Assembly (NCBI RefSeq): GCF_014117215.1
Contig: NZ_JACGXS010000013.1
Location: forward strand, 37,079 to 101,078
DNA from: Stenotrophomonas tumulicola
Lineage (GTDB): Bacteria; Pseudomonadota; Gammaproteobacteria; Xanthomonadales; Xanthomonadaceae
DNA: 64,000 nucleotides
Reading direction: 5' to 3'
The position numbers and the translations under genes are program-made. This document shows, one piece after another, positions 1 through 9,643 of this stretch. Within the stretch, counting starts at the first letter, position 1; the number at the start of each line of letters is the position of its first letter. The notes beneath the pieces were generated by a model that was not told the origin of the DNA, did not search any database, and saw nothing but the letters and a program-made list of their open reading frames with translations.

Positions 1-169
1 AGTGCATGCAATCCAGGGTCGCGCAGCCGGTGGCGGCAGCAGGGGGGGCATCGGCAGGGCCGGAATCAAACCGCGACATGGGGTGGGGGCGGGCGCAGCA
101 GGAGAGGTGTCCATGATACGTCATGCCGCTGGAATGCCCTGGCGCGGGCGCACGGGTGGGCCGTACCGC

Positions 170-210
170 TACACTATCGCCCCTTGCCCTTCCCCCGTTT
201 TCTGCAGGAG
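170..210 (+). promoter_or_regulatory. Probable hisS promoter -10 and ribosome binding site
   Basis: A TACACT hexamer at 170-175 lies about 40 bases before the chosen hisS start and AGGAG at 206-210 lies 7 bases before the GTG at 218. No convincing -35 is visible. The same CGCTACACTATCGC string recurs before the phosphoesterase gene at 9606-9619. Bases 1-169 hold no gene I can support. Confidence 0.45.
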
Positions 211-217
211 CCCCCTC

Positions 218-1615
218 GTGATCAAGCCCCGAACCCCGCCCGGCATCATGGAACTGCTGCCGCGCGAGCAGATCGCGTTCCAGCGCATGCTGGACGTCAT
301 CCGCCGCAATTACGAGCGGTTCGGGTTCCTGCCGGTGGAAACCCCGGTGTTCGAGCTGTCCGACGTGCTGCTGACCAAATCCGGTGGCGAGACCGAGCGC
401 CAGGTGTATTTCGTGCAGTCCACCGGTGCGCTGGCCAACGCCGCCGAAGCCGCCGACAAGGCGCTGCCGGAACTGGCGTTGCGCTTCGACCTGACCGTGC
501 CGCTGGCACGTTACGTGGCCGAGCACGAACACGACCTGACGTTCCCTTTCCGCCGTTACCAGATGCAGCGCGTGTACCGTGGCGAGCGCGCCCAGCGCGG
601 CCGCTTCCGCGAGTTCTACCAGTGCGACATCGATGTGATCGGCAAGGATGCGCTGAGCATCCGTTATGACGCCGAAGTGCTGGCGGTCATCCATGCCGTG
701 TTCTCCGAGCTGCGCATCGGCGATTTCGCCGTGCAGCTGAACAACCGCAAGCTGATGCGCGGCTTCTTTGAAACCCTGGGCGTGGCCGAGGGCGAGCGGC
801 AGCTGGCCGTGCTGCGCGAGGTGGACAAGCTGGACAAGCGCGGCGCCGACTACGTGCGCGACACGCTGGTGGGCGAGGGCTTCGATATTCCGGCCGCGCA
901 GGTGGAACGGATCCTGGCCTTCGTGGCGGTGCGTTCGACCGGGCACGATGATGCGCTGGCGCAGCTGGCCGTGCTGGAAGCCGACGTGGCCGCGACGGAG
1001 ACCCTGCGTACCGGCGTGGCCGAGCTGCGCGAGGTGCTGCAGCTGGTGAAGGCACTGGGCGTGCCCGAATCTGCGTACTGCCTGAATTTCTCCATCGCGC
1101 GTGGCCTGGATTACTACACCGGCACCGTGTACGAAACGATGCTGACCGACCACCCGCAGATCGGCTCGATCTGCTCCGGTGGCCGCTACGAAGACCTGGC
1201 CAGCCATTACAGCAAGTCGCGGCTTCCGGGCGTGGGCATTTCCATCGGCCTGACCCGGTTGTTCTGGCAGCTGCGCGAGGCTGGCCTGATCGAGGGCATC
1301 GAGGCCAGCAGCGTGCACGCGTTGGTGGCACTGATGGACGAGCAGGGCATGGCGCATTCGCTGGACATCGCACGCCGGTTGCGCGCCGGTGGCATCAACA
1401 CCGAAGTGCAGATGGAAGCGAAGAAGATCGGCAAGCAGTTCCAGTACGCGGCGAAGGCAGGCATCCGCTTCGTGGTGCTGGCGGGCGAGGACGAACTGGC
1501 GCGCGGCGTGGTGGCGGTGAAGGACCTGCTGCGCGAACAGCAGTTCGAAGTAGCCCGCGACGAGCTGGCCACCACCCTGCAGGTGGAACTGGAGCAGGCC
1601 CGCGCGATGGCGTGA
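218..1615 (+). CDS. hisS: Histidine--tRNA ligase
   Basis: Class II aminoacyl-tRNA synthetase that charges tRNA-His in the cytosol. The 465-residue product begins [15 protein letters not shown], has the class II core (the [13 protein letters not shown] [14 protein letters not shown] segment and [13 protein letters not shown]), the histidine-binding [11 protein letters not shown] motif and a C-terminal anticodon-binding domain. The open frame runs on upstream to the window edge, but the GTG at 218 is preferred because AGGAG precedes it and the protein then has the usual family length; the upstream extension looks like untranslated DNA. It stands apart from the his operon, separated by repeats and a terminator. 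Confidence 0.96.
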   Translation: MIKPRTPPGIMELLPREQIAFQRMLDVIRRNYERFGFLPVETPVFELSDVLLTKSGGETERQVYFVQSTGALANAAEAADKALPELALRFDLTVPLARYVAEHEHDLTFPFRRYQMQRVYRGERAQRGRFREFYQCDIDVIGKDALSIRYDAEVLAVIHAVFSELRIGDFAVQLNNRKLMRGFFETLGVAEGERQLAVLREVDKLDKRGADYVRDTLVGEGFDIPAAQVERILAFVAVRSTGHDDALAQLAVLEADVAATETLRTGVAELREVLQLVKALGVPESAYCLNFSIARGLDYYTGTVYETMLTDHPQIGSICSGGRYEDLASHYSKSRLPGVGISIGLTRLFWQLREAGLIEGIEASSVHALVALMDEQGMAHSLDIARRLRAGGINTEVQMEAKKIGKQFQYAAKAGIRFVVLAGEDELARGVVAVKDLLREQQFEVARDELATTLQVELEQARAMA

Positions 1616-1632
1616 TCTGACGCCCTGGCCCG

Positions 1633-1896
1633 GTAGCGCCGAGCCGTCCGCCTTTGTAGCGCCGAGCCATGCTCGGCGAGCGCAGCGGTCGCCAGATATT
1701 CCGCCGAGCATGGCTCGGCGCTACGCACATAGAGCGCAGGGGCCGCCAGGCATTCCGCCGAGCATGGCTCGGCGCTACGTACATAGGGCGCAGGGGCTGC
1801 CGGGCATCCGCCGAGCCGTCCGCCTTTGTAGCGCCGAGCCATGCTCGGCGAGCGCAGCGGCCGTCAGGCATTCCGCCGAGCATGGCTCGGCGCTAC
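1633..1896. repeat. Cluster of GTAG palindromic repeats (REP/SMAG type)
   Basis: Several copies of GTAGCGCCGAGCCATGCTCG and its reverse complement, in direct and inverted orientation, some joined by an AGCGCAGCGG linker and two truncated to GCCGAGCCGTCC. The block GCCGAGCCGTCCGCCTTTGT occurs twice (1638-1657 and 1810-1829), so part of the cluster arose by duplication. The family is the known Stenotrophomonas REP type with a GTAG foot. Confidence 0.9.
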
Positions 1897-1915
1897 GCAC
1901 GCATGTAGCACGTAG

Positions 1916-1947
1916 AACGCCCACCCATCCGGTGGGCGTTTTCGTTT
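1916..1947 (+). terminator. Rho-independent terminator after hisS
   Basis: Perfect 10-bp stem AACGCCCACC / GGTGGGCGTT (1916-1925 and 1931-1940) with a 5-base loop, followed by a T-rich run TTTTCGTTT. It lies downstream of hisS and its repeat cluster and before the histidine operon promoter, so it should insulate the two units. Confidence 0.85.
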
Positions 1948-1954
1948 CCCCGGT

Positions 1955-2003
1955 TTGACCTGGGTTGATGTTTGCGCTAATGTACTAACGCGCTATTACA
2001 TTA
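1955..2003 (+). promoter_or_regulatory. his operon promoter and TrpR-family operator
   Basis: TTGACC at 1955-1960 is followed after 17 bases by TAATGT at 1978-1983, a plausible -35/-10 pair. A 26-bp near-perfect palindrome, with arms TAATGTACTAACG and CGCTATTACATTA around a central CGCG, spans 1978-2003. It covers the -10 and the start region, the position of a repressor site. The adjacent TrpR-like gene is the obvious candidate to bind it and so control itself and the his genes. Confidence 0.75.
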
Positions 2004-2021
2004 ATACCGATTGCGACCCCC

Positions 2022-2330
2022 ATGAAAGCCCGTCCTGCCCCCGACCAGAAAGACACCCAGGCCGACCTGGCCGCATTGGCCAAGGCCTTTGCCGCCCTGC
2101 GCGACCCGGCCGAGGTCGGTGCGTTCCTGCGTGACCTGTGCACGCCGGCCGAGCTGGAAGCCATGGCCGACCGCTGGAAAGTGGTGCCATTGCTGCAGCA
2201 GGGCGTGCCGTACCGTGAAATCCACGAGCGCACCGGCGTCAGCGTGACCACCACCGGACGGGTGGCGCGCACGCTGGAACACGGTCATCGCGGCTATGCA
2301 GCGGCCATTGCCCGCACTGCAGCGCGTTGA
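2022..2330 (+). CDS. TrpR/YerC-family regulator, probable histidine operon repressor
   Basis: A 102-residue DNA-binding protein of the TrpR superfamily (YerC/YecD branch). The helix-turn-helix lies near residues 63-85, with [19 protein letters not shown] as the recognition part. An N-terminal helical region contains the typical [17 protein letters not shown] segment. It is the first gene of the histidine operon, 38 bases before hisG, and sits directly after a 26-bp palindrome that overlaps the promoter. From this placement I infer a histidine-responsive autoregulated repressor (such proteins in Xanthomonadales have been called HisR); the ligand cannot be read from sequence. No clear ribosome binding site precedes the ATG. 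Confidence 0.85.
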   Translation: MKARPAPDQKDTQADLAALAKAFAALRDPAEVGAFLRDLCTPAELEAMADRWKVVPLLQQGVPYREIHERTGVSVTTTGRVARTLEHGHRGYAAAIARTAAR

Positions 2331-2368
2331 CCCACACGCATCGACCGAATTCCCAAGAGACTTTCCCC

Positions 2369-3280
2369 ATGAGTGCAATCCAGGCAGCCCCGGCACGCGA
2401 CCGGCTGCGTATCGCCATCCAGAAGAACGGGCGGTTGGCCGAGCCGGCCCGCGCCCTGCTCAGCGCCTGTGGCCTGAGCTGGCGCGAGAGCCGCGACAAG
2501 CTGTTCTGCTACGGCGAATCGCTGCCGGTGGACCTGCTGCTGGTGCGCGACGATGACATCCCGGGGCTGATCGCCGATGGCGTCTGCGACCTGGGCATCG
2601 TCGGCCGCAACGAACTGGACGAGCAGGGTGCCGCACGCGTGCAGGCAGGCCTGGCGCCGGCGTTCCATGCGCTGCGCGGGCTGGGCTTCGGCCAGTGCCG
2701 CCTGATGCTGGCGGTGCCCGACGAATGGGAGTGGCAGGGACCGGCGCAGCTGTCCGGTACCCGCATCGCCACCAGCTACCCGGCCATCCTGAAGGACTGG
2801 CTGGCCGCGCGCGCGATCGATGCGCAGGTGGTGGAACTGTCCGGTTCGGTGGAGATCGCCCCGCGCCTTGGCACTGCAGACCTCATCTGCGACCTGGTAT
2901 CCAGCGGCGCCACGCTGCGTGCGAACCAGCTCAAGCCGGTGGAAACGCTGCTGGACAGCGAGGCGGTGCTGGCCGGTGCGGTGCGCAGCCCGGACGATGC
3001 GCGCGGCGCGCTGATGGCGATGCTGCTGCGCCGCCTGGATGGCGTGGTGCAGGTGCAGGACCGCAAGCTGCTGATGTTCCGCGCCGAGCAGGCCAACGTG
3101 CCCGCACTGGAGAAACTGCTGGCCGACGCCGAACCGCTGGTGCGGCTGCCGGCCGACGAGGGTGCGCTGCGGTTGCAGACGATGTGCCCGGGCCCGCTGA
3201 CCTGGCAGCGGATGGAAGAGCTGGAGCGCGCCGGCGCCCAGCAGTTGATGGTCTTGAGCGTGGAGCGGTCGCTGGCATGA
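2369..3280 (+). CDS. hisG: ATP phosphoribosyltransferase, long form
   Basis: First committed step of histidine synthesis: joins ATP and PRPP to give phosphoribosyl-ATP. The 303-residue length and the C-terminal regulatory domain (after about residue 225) mark the long, self-sufficient HisG that needs no HisZ partner and is normally feedback-inhibited by histidine. [12 protein letters not shown] and the [13 protein letters not shown] segment are typical. The ATG at 2369 is preferred over an upstream in-frame start because GAGA precedes it at proper spacing. Its stop overlaps the hisD start by 4 bases. Confidence 0.96.
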   Translation: MSAIQAAPARDRLRIAIQKNGRLAEPARALLSACGLSWRESRDKLFCYGESLPVDLLLVRDDDIPGLIADGVCDLGIVGRNELDEQGAARVQAGLAPAFHALRGLGFGQCRLMLAVPDEWEWQGPAQLSGTRIATSYPAILKDWLAARAIDAQVVELSGSVEIAPRLGTADLICDLVSSGATLRANQLKPVETLLDSEAVLAGAVRSPDDARGALMAMLLRRLDGVVQVQDRKLLMFRAEQANVPALEKLLADAEPLVRLPADEGALRLQTMCPGPLTWQRMEELERAGAQQLMVLSVERSLA

Positions 3281-4572
3281 ATCGTCTTACCTGGTCACAA
3301 CTGGATGAACCGGCACGCAGCGAGGCGTTGCTGCGCCCGGTGCAGGCCGTCGCCGTACGGACGCGCGAAGCGGTGGCCACCCTGGTCGCGCAGGTGCGTG
3401 CGCAGGGCGATGCGGGCCTGCGCGAGATCACCGCGCGTTTCGACGGCGTGCAGCTGGACGATATCGAAGTGTCCGCCGCGGAATTCGAGGCAGCCGACAA
3501 AGCCGTCTCCGCCGAACTGCGCACGGCCATGGAAGAGGCGGCTGCACGCATCACGCGCTTCCACGAGGCGGGCATGAGCCAGGGCTACGCGGTGGAAACC
3601 GCGCCGGGCGTGCAGTGCGAACGGGTGATCCGCCCGATCGGCCGGGTGGGGCTGTATGTCCCGGCCGGCAGCGCGCCGTTGCCGTCCACTGCGTTGATGC
3701 TGGGTGTGCCGGCCGGGCTGGCCGGATGCCCTCAGGTGATCCTGTGCACTCCGCCACGTGCCGATGGCACGGCCGATCCCGCGGTGCTGGTGGCCGCGCG
3801 GCTGACTGGCGTGCAACGTGTCTTCAAGCTGGGCGGTGCACAGGCCATCGCGGCGATGGCATACGGCACGGCCAGCGTGCCGGCCTGCGACAAACTGTTC
3901 GGGCCGGGCAACAGCTTCGTCACCGAAGCCAAGCAGCAGGTGGCGCAGGACGGCGTGGCGGCCATCGACATGCCGGCCGGACCGTCGGAGGTGCTGGTCA
4001 TCGCCGATGCCGGTGCCAACCCCACCTTCGTTGCCGCCGACCTGCTGTCGCAGGCCGAACATGGCCCGGATTCGCAGGTGCTGCTGCTGACCGATGACCC
4101 GGCGCTGTTGCAGGCGGTCGAGGCCGAAGTGGAGCGCCAGGTCGCGCTGTTGCCGCGGCAGGCCATCGCCCGCCAGGCGCTGTCGGCTTCGCGCCTGATC
4201 CTGGTCGGCCGGCTGCAGGAGGCGTTCGACATCAGCAACCGCTATGCGCCCGAGCACCTGATCCTGGCACTGCGCGAGCCGCGTGCCTGGCTGGGCCAGG
4301 TGCAGGCCGCCGGCTCGGTCTTCCTGGGCGATTACACCCCCGAGGCACTGGGCGACTACTGCAGCGGGACCAACCACGTGCTGCCCACCGCAGGTGCGGC
4401 GCGTGCATGGAGCGGTGTCAGCGTATCCAGTTTCCAGAACACGATCAGCGTGCAGAGTGCCAGCGCCGAAGGCATCGCCGGCATCGGCGGCTGTGCGCGC
4501 GTGCTTGCCAGCGCCGAAGGCCTGGATGCGCACGAGCGCGCCGTGGCCGTGCGCATGGAGGCGGTGGCATGA
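3277..4572 (+). CDS. hisD: Histidinol dehydrogenase
   Basis: NAD-dependent, zinc-containing enzyme that oxidises L-histidinol to L-histidine in two steps, the last reactions of the pathway. The 431-residue product has the family blocks [28 protein letters not shown] and [11 protein letters not shown], the last of which supplies metal and substrate ligands, and the late NHVLPT segment. ATGA overlaps join it to hisG before it and to hisC after it, which implies translational coupling within the his operon. Confidence 0.97.
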   Translation: MNRLTWSQLDEPARSEALLRPVQAVAVRTREAVATLVAQVRAQGDAGLREITARFDGVQLDDIEVSAAEFEAADKAVSAELRTAMEEAAARITRFHEAGMSQGYAVETAPGVQCERVIRPIGRVGLYVPAGSAPLPSTALMLGVPAGLAGCPQVILCTPPRADGTADPAVLVAARLTGVQRVFKLGGAQAIAAMAYGTASVPACDKLFGPGNSFVTEAKQQVAQDGVAAIDMPAGPSEVLVIADAGANPTFVAADLLSQAEHGPDSQVLLLTDDPALLQAVEAEVERQVALLPRQAIARQALSASRLILVGRLQEAFDISNRYAPEHLILALREPRAWLGQVQAAGSVFLGDYTPEALGDYCSGTNHVLPTAGAARAWSGVSVSSFQNTISVQSASAEGIAGIGGCARVLASAEGLDAHERAVAVRMEAVA

Positions 4573-5666
4573 ACGACGCCAAGGTGCAGGACGTGCTGGA
4601 ACTGCTGCGCCCGGACCTGCAGTCCTTCGCCGGCTACAGCTCCGCACGCAGCAGCGCGCAGCAGGGCGAGGTGTGGTTGAACGCGAATGAATCGGCATGG
4701 CCGAATCCGGCTGATGCGCGCGGCAGCAGCCGCCGCTATCCGGATCCGCAGCCGGCGGCGCTGGTGCAGGCGCTGGCCGCGCTGTACGGGGTATCGCCGG
4801 CGCAGGTGCTGGTTGGCCGCGGCAGCGACGAGGCCATCGACCTGCTGGTGCGCGCGTTCTGCCGGCCCGGCCAGGATGCGGTGCTGGCCACTCCGCCGGT
4901 GTTCGGCATGTATGCGGTGTGCGCGCGGCTGCAGGGTGCGCCGTTGCTGGAAGTGCCGCTGGTGGATGGCCCGAATGGGCTGCAGGCCGACATCGATGCG
5001 GTGATCGCCACCGCACGCGGGCAGGGCGCACGGCTGGTGTTCCTGTGCTCGCCGTCCAACCCGGCCGGCAGCGAAATCGCAACCAGCGACATCGTGCGTG
5101 CCGCACGGGCATTGGCCGGGCAGGCGCTGGTGGTGGTGGACGAGGCCTACATCGAATACAGCACGCAGGCGTCGGCCACCGCGCTGCTGGCCGACCATCC
5201 GAACCTGGCCGTGCTGCGCACGCTGTCCAAGGCGCATGCGCTGGCCGCCGCGCGCATCGGCAGCCTGCTGGCCGCGCCGCAGGTCATCGCTGCGCTGCGT
5301 CGTTGCCAGGCGCCGTATCCGGTGCCGCAGCCCTGCGCCGAACTGGCCCTGGCCGCATTGCAGCCGGCCGTGCTGGAACAGACCCGCGCGCGGATCGCCG
5401 AGGTGGCGGTTGAACGCGAGCGACTGGCCGCACGGCTGCCGGACCTGCCAGGCGTGCGCCGTGTCTACCCGTCTGCGGGCAACTACCTGCTGGTACGTTT
5501 CGAGGATGCCCAAGCAGCATTCGATGCGCTGCTGGCGGCCGGGGTGGTGGTGCGCGACCAGCGCGCCGCGCCGCAGCTTGGCGACGCGCTGCGCATCAGC
5601 ATCGGCAGCCCCACGGAAAACCAACGCGTGCTTGCCGCGCTTTCGGCCCGGAGGGCCGCCGCATGA
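4569..5666 (+). CDS. hisC: Histidinol-phosphate aminotransferase
   Basis: PLP-dependent fold-type I aminotransferase that converts imidazole-acetol phosphate and glutamate to histidinol phosphate. The 365-residue product has WLNANES near the N terminus, the [10 protein letters not shown] motif, VVDEAYIEY, and the Schiff-base lysine at about K221 in [14 protein letters not shown]. It overlaps hisD by 4 bases (ATGA) and hisB by 4 bases. Confidence 0.96.
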   Translation: MNDAKVQDVLELLRPDLQSFAGYSSARSSAQQGEVWLNANESAWPNPADARGSSRRYPDPQPAALVQALAALYGVSPAQVLVGRGSDEAIDLLVRAFCRPGQDAVLATPPVFGMYAVCARLQGAPLLEVPLVDGPNGLQADIDAVIATARGQGARLVFLCSPSNPAGSEIATSDIVRAARALAGQALVVVDEAYIEYSTQASATALLADHPNLAVLRTLSKAHALAAARIGSLLAAPQVIAALRRCQAPYPVPQPCAELALAALQPAVLEQTRARIAEVAVERERLAARLPDLPGVRRVYPSAGNYLLVRFEDAQAAFDALLAAGVVVRDQRAAPQLGDALRISIGSPTENQRVLAALSARRAAA

Positions 5667-6736
5667 CCCCCATTCTTTTCATCGACCGCGATGGCACCCT
5701 GATCGAGGAGCCGGCCGACCACCAGATCGATGCGTACGAGAAACTGCGCTTCGTGCCGGAGGTGATTCCGGCCCTGATCAAGCTGCGCGACGCGGGCTGG
5801 CAGTTCGTGATCGTCAGCAACCAGGACGGGCTGGGCAGCGACGCCTACCCGCAGGCCGTCTTCGATGCGCCGCACGCGCTGATGATGCACGTCTTCGAAA
5901 GCCAGGGCATCGTGTTCCGTGACGTGCTGGTCGACCGCAGCTGGCCGCATGAAAACCTGCCGACGCGCAAGCCCGGCATCGGCCTGGTGACGGCCTACCT
6001 GCAGGACCGCAGCATCGACTGGGCGCGTTCGGCGATGGTGGGCGACCGCGCTACCGACATCCAGTTCGCCGACAACCTCAATATCCGCGGCTTCCAGCTG
6101 CGCACCGAGGAGTTCGGCGGTGACTGGGACTGGCCGGCCATCGCCCACGCGCTGGCCGATGCACCGCGCACGGCGGTGGTCCAGCGCAATACCAGGGAAA
6201 CGCGCATCCGCGTCGAGCTGGACCTGGACGCGGCAGCCGAGCCACGGATCCACACCGGGCTGCCCTTCTTCGACCACATGCTGGAGCAGATCGGCAAGCA
6301 CGGCGGCATCTCGGTACGCATCCATGCCGAAGGCGACCTGCATATCGACGAACACCACACCATCGAAGACACCGGCCTGGCGCTGGGGCAGGCGCTGCGC
6401 GAAGCACTGGGCGACAAGCGTGGCATCGGCCGCTATGGCTTCACCCTGCCGATGGACGAAAGCCTGGCCAGTGCCGCGCTGGATTTCAGCGGCCGGCCGT
6501 ATTTCGTGTTCGACGGCGAGTTCAAGCGCGAGCGCGTCGGCGACCTGCCGACCGAACTGGTGCCGCATTTCTTCCGTTCGCTGTGTGATGCCGCAGGCCT
6601 GAACCTCAACCTGCAGGTGCGCGGCGACAACGACCACCACAAGGTGGAAGCCTGCTTCAAGGCACTGGCCCGTGCGCTGCGTACTGCGGTTGCGCGGCAG
6701 GGCAACGAGCTGCCCAGCACCAAGGGGGCGCTGTGA
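5663..6736 (+). CDS. hisB: Bifunctional histidinol-phosphatase / imidazoleglycerol-phosphate dehydratase
   Basis: A 357-residue fusion as in enterobacteria. The N-terminal half is a HAD-type phosphatase with the [12 protein letters not shown] nucleophile motif (residues about 5-16) and VGDRATD near residue 122. The C-terminal half is the dehydratase with repeated manganese-binding motifs [19 protein letters not shown] and DNDHHKVEA. It catalyses the dehydration step and, after HisC, the phosphatase step. It overlaps hisC and hisH. Confidence 0.97.
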   Translation: MTPILFIDRDGTLIEEPADHQIDAYEKLRFVPEVIPALIKLRDAGWQFVIVSNQDGLGSDAYPQAVFDAPHALMMHVFESQGIVFRDVLVDRSWPHENLPTRKPGIGLVTAYLQDRSIDWARSAMVGDRATDIQFADNLNIRGFQLRTEEFGGDWDWPAIAHALADAPRTAVVQRNTRETRIRVELDLDAAAEPRIHTGLPFFDHMLEQIGKHGGISVRIHAEGDLHIDEHHTIEDTGLALGQALREALGDKRGIGRYGFTLPMDESLASAALDFSGRPYFVFDGEFKRERVGDLPTELVPHFFRSLCDAAGLNLNLQVRGDNDHHKVEACFKALARALRTAVARQGNELPSTKGAL

Positions 6737-7335
6737 CCGACGTCGCCCTGATCGATGCCGGTGGTGCCAACCTGGGCTCGGTGCGTTTTGCGCTGGAGCG
6801 TTTGGGTGCGCAGGTAAGGCTGGTGCGCGATGCGGCCGGACTGGACGGTGCGACGCGGGTGATCCTGCCCGGCGTCGGCGCGGCGGTCCCGGCCATGCAG
6901 CGCCTGCACGCACAGGGGCTGTTCGAGCCACTGCGCCAGTTGCAGGTACCGTTGCTGGGCATCTGCCTGGGCATGCAGTTGTTGTTCGAACGTTCCGAAG
7001 AGGGCGGGGTGGAAGCGCTGGGCCTGGTACCCGGCACGGTGCGCAAGCTGGTGCCGGCCACCGGTATCCGGGTACCGCACATGGGCTGGAACCGGCTGTT
7101 GCCGTTGCATCCCTCGCCGCTGCTGAGGGGGCTGCCCGAGCGCGCCAGTGCGTACTTCGTGCACAGCTATGCCGCGCCATTGAATGCCCACACGGTGGCG
7201 GCCTGCGACCATGGCGGCCTGTTCAGTGCAGTGGTCGAACACGGCCGCTACTTCGGCGCCCAGTTCCATCCCGAGCGCTCCGGTGATACCGGTGCGTTGC
7301 TGTTGCGCAACTTCCTGCAGGACACCGCCGCATGA
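6733..7335 (+). CDS. hisH: Imidazole glycerol phosphate synthase, glutaminase subunit
   Basis: Class I glutamine amidotransferase that feeds ammonia to HisF. The 200-residue product has the nucleophile C78 in [11 protein letters not shown] and the H179/E181 pair in QFHPERSG. The start is a GTG that overlaps the hisB stop (GTGA). HisH and HisF form the synthase heterodimer; here hisA lies between their genes, the usual proteobacterial order. Confidence 0.96.
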   Translation: MTDVALIDAGGANLGSVRFALERLGAQVRLVRDAAGLDGATRVILPGVGAAVPAMQRLHAQGLFEPLRQLQVPLLGICLGMQLLFERSEEGGVEALGLVPGTVRKLVPATGIRVPHMGWNRLLPLHPSPLLRGLPERASAYFVHSYAAPLNAHTVAACDHGGLFSAVVEHGRYFGAQFHPERSGDTGALLLRNFLQDTAA

Positions 7336-8066
7336 GTTTCATCGTCTATCCCGCCCTAGACATCCGCGAGGGCCGCGTGGTGCGCCTGCGCCAGGGCGAC
7401 TATGCCCAGGAAACCCGCTACGGCGATGATCCGCTGCCGCGCGCGCAGGCGTTTGCCGCGCAGGGTGCACGCTGGATGCACCTGGTCGACCTGGATGCGG
7501 CGCGGGCGGGCGGCTACACGCTGGCCCCGTTGCTGGCGCAGATCCGCGCGCAGGCCGGGTTGCAGGTGCAGACCGGCGGTGGGGTGCGCGGCCGCGATGA
7601 CGTGGCGCGCATCCTTGATGCCGGCGCCAGCCGGGTGGTGGTCGGTTCGCTGGCGGTGCGCGAGCCCGGGGCGGTGATCGGCTGGCTGGCCGAGTTCGGT
7701 GCCGAACGCATCACCATCGCGCTGGACGCACGCCAGGACGAGGCGGGCCAGTGGCAGTTGCCCATCCACGGTTGGACCGAGGACGCAGGCGTCACCTTGG
7801 ACGTGCTGGCGCAACGCTATGCGGCGGCCGGCATGCGCCACCTGCTGTGTACCGACATCGCCCGCGACGGCATGCTGGCCGGCCCCAACCTGGCGCTCTA
7901 TCGCCACCTGGCCGCGTTGCTGCCCGGCGTGGCGATCCAGGCATCCGGCGGCATCCGCGACGTTGCCGACGTTGCCGCCGCCCGGGCTGCCGGCTGCAGC
8001 GGCGCGGTGCTGGGCAAGGCACTGCTGGAGCAGCGCATGGACCTGGCCGGAGCACTGGCATGCTGA
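7332..8066 (+). CDS. hisA: ProFAR isomerase (HisA)
   Basis: 1-(5-phosphoribosyl)-5-[(5-phosphoribosylamino)methylideneamino]imidazole-4-carboxamide isomerase, a TIM barrel of 244 residues. The catalytic D10 lies in [16 protein letters not shown], with phosphate-binding glycine motifs QTGGGVR and ASGGIRD in each half barrel. It overlaps hisH by 4 bases and runs 7 bases into hisF. Confidence 0.96.
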   Translation: MSFIVYPALDIREGRVVRLRQGDYAQETRYGDDPLPRAQAFAAQGARWMHLVDLDAARAGGYTLAPLLAQIRAQAGLQVQTGGGVRGRDDVARILDAGASRVVVGSLAVREPGAVIGWLAEFGAERITIALDARQDEAGQWQLPIHGWTEDAGVTLDVLAQRYAAAGMRHLLCTDIARDGMLAGPNLALYRHLAALLPGVAIQASGGIRDVADVAAARAAGCSGAVLGKALLEQRMDLAGALAC

Positions 8067-8836
8067 GCCGCCGCATCATTCCCTGCCTGGACGTGCGCGA
8101 TGGGCGCGTGGTCAAGGGCGTTCGCTTCCGCGACCACGTGGACATGGGCGACATCGCCGAGCTGGCGCTGCGCTACCGTGAACAGGGCGCGGACGAGCTG
8201 GTGTTCTATGACATCGGCGCCAGCCCGGACGGGCGCAGCGTGGACGTGGGCTGGATCGAACGCATCGCGCGGCTGATCGACATCCCGTTCTGCGTGGCCG
8301 GCGGCATCAGCGACGTGGAGACCGCGCGGCGGGTGCTGCATGCCGGCGCGGACAAGATTTCGATCAACTCCCCGGCATTGGGCCGGCCGGAGCTGATTAC
8401 CGAACTGGCCGATGCGTTCGGCGTGCAGTGCGTGGTGGTCGGCATCGATTCGGTGCGCGAGGCCGACGGCCAATGGCGCGTGCGCCGTTTCACCGGCGAC
8501 CCGGCCAAGACCCAGGCGGTGGCACGGCGCACGCTGGACTGGGTGTGCGAGGTACAGCGCCGCGGTGCCGGTGAGATCGTGCTCAACTGCATGGACAGCG
8601 ATGGCGTGCGCCGTGGCTATGACGTGGAGCAGTTGCGGCATGCACGGGCCGCCTGCCAGGTGCCGCTGATTGCCTCTGGCGGTGCCGGCAGCCCTGAACA
8701 CTTCGCGCAGGTCTTCGACCAGGCTGACGTGGACGGTGCGCTGGCGGCCAGCGTGTTCCACAGCGGGACCATCGCCATCCCGGAATTGAAGCGCTACCTG
8801 CGCGAACAACAGATCGAGGTGCGGGATGTCTATTGA
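8060..8836 (+). CDS. hisF: Imidazole glycerol phosphate synthase, cyclase subunit
   Basis: TIM-barrel cyclase that uses ammonia from HisH to form imidazole glycerol phosphate and AICAR. The 258-residue product starts [15 protein letters not shown] with the catalytic D11 and has the phosphate-binding VAGGIS and IASGGAGS segments and the second-half LNCMDSDG with the second catalytic aspartate. The ATG at 8060 lies inside the end of hisA (7-base overlap) and the 3' end overlaps hisIE by 11 bases. Confidence 0.96.
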   Translation: MLSRRIIPCLDVRDGRVVKGVRFRDHVDMGDIAELALRYREQGADELVFYDIGASPDGRSVDVGWIERIARLIDIPFCVAGGISDVETARRVLHAGADKISINSPALGRPELITELADAFGVQCVVVGIDSVREADGQWRVRRFTGDPAKTQAVARRTLDWVCEVQRRGAGEIVLNCMDSDGVRRGYDVEQLRHARAACQVPLIASGGAGSPEHFAQVFDQADVDGALAASVFHSGTIAIPELKRYLREQQIEVRDVY

Positions 8837-9446
8837 AGTGCTGCCCAGCCAGGCAGCGTTGGATACGCTGGACTGGACCAAGGGGGATGGCCTGCTGCCG
8901 GCCGTGGTGCAGGACGTGGACAGCCTGCAGGTGCTGATGCTGGGCTACGTCAATGCCGCCTCGCTGCAGGCGACGCTGGAGACCGGCCACATGACCTTCT
9001 TCAGCCGTGGCAGGCAGCGGCTGTGGACCAAGGGCGAACAGTCGGGCAACGTGCTGGCGGTGCAGTCGATCGCCGTGGATTGCGATGCCGACACGCTGCT
9101 GGTGCGGGCGCGCCCGGCGGGACCGACCTGCCACACCGGCGCGGAAAGCTGCTTTCCGCAGGCCGCGAAGGATTTCATCGGCCAACTGGACCAACTGGTG
9201 GCCACGCGCGAGGCGCAGCGTCCAGCAGGCAGCTACACCACCTCGTTGTTCGAAGGCGGCATCCGCCGCATCGCGCAGAAGGTGGGCGAGGAGGGCGTGG
9301 AAACCGCGCTTGCGGCCGTTGCACAGGGCGACGAGGAACTGCTGGGCGAAGCATCGGACCTGGTGTTCCACCTGCTGGTGCTGCTGCGCGCGCGCGGGTT
9401 GTCGCTGCAGGACGTGCGCACGCTGCTGGAATCGCGGCACCGGTGA
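8826..9446 (+). CDS. hisI: Bifunctional phosphoribosyl-AMP cyclohydrolase / phosphoribosyl-ATP pyrophosphatase
   Basis: HisIE fusion of 206 residues, last gene of the operon, catalysing steps two and three. The N-terminal cyclohydrolase domain has [18 protein letters not shown], the metal-binding DCDADTLL and the cysteine motif GPTCHTG. The C-terminal pyrophosphatase domain (after about residue 118) is the all-alpha MazG-like type with [18 protein letters not shown]. No terminator with a T-run follows; the operon runs straight into palindromic repeats, which may act as the transcript end. Confidence 0.96.
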   Translation: MSIEVLPSQAALDTLDWTKGDGLLPAVVQDVDSLQVLMLGYVNAASLQATLETGHMTFFSRGRQRLWTKGEQSGNVLAVQSIAVDCDADTLLVRARPAGPTCHTGAESCFPQAAKDFIGQLDQLVATREAQRPAGSYTTSLFEGGIRRIAQKVGEEGVETALAAVAQGDEELLGEASDLVFHLLVLLRARGLSLQDVRTLLESRHR

Positions 9447-9461
9447 TGTGCCGCGGGAACG

Positions 9462-9611
9462 GTAGCGCCGGGCCATGCCTGATGTGGAGTAGCGCCGGGC
9501 CATGCCCGATGTGGAGTAGCGCCGGGCCATGCCCGATGTGAAGTAGCGCCGGGCCATGCCCGGCGAGCGCAGCGGCAGAATTGAAATCCGCCAAGCACGG
9601 CTCGGCGCTAC
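9462..9611. repeat. 27-bp tandem array ending in a GTAG repeat
   Basis: Three near-identical 27-base units, GTAGCGCCGGGCCATGCC followed by the spacer (C/T)GATGTGGA or GATGTGAA, start at 9462, 9489 and 9516. A fourth copy at 9543 regains the full palindrome GCCGGGCCATGCCCGGC and is paired with an inverted degenerate arm ending GGCGCTAC at 9611. The last TAC runs into a TACACT hexamer ahead of the next gene. Confidence 0.85.
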
Positions 9612-9643
9612 ACTATCGCGACTTTTCCCGGGGAACCGTGTCG

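Noticed and set aside
2..217. Upstream extension of hisS
   Set aside because: The family N terminus begins at 218 after AGGAG; upstream residues are Gly/Arg-rich with no domain.
1669..1958. Small open frames in the GTAG repeat cluster
   Set aside because: They translate the repeat on both strands and carry no independent support.
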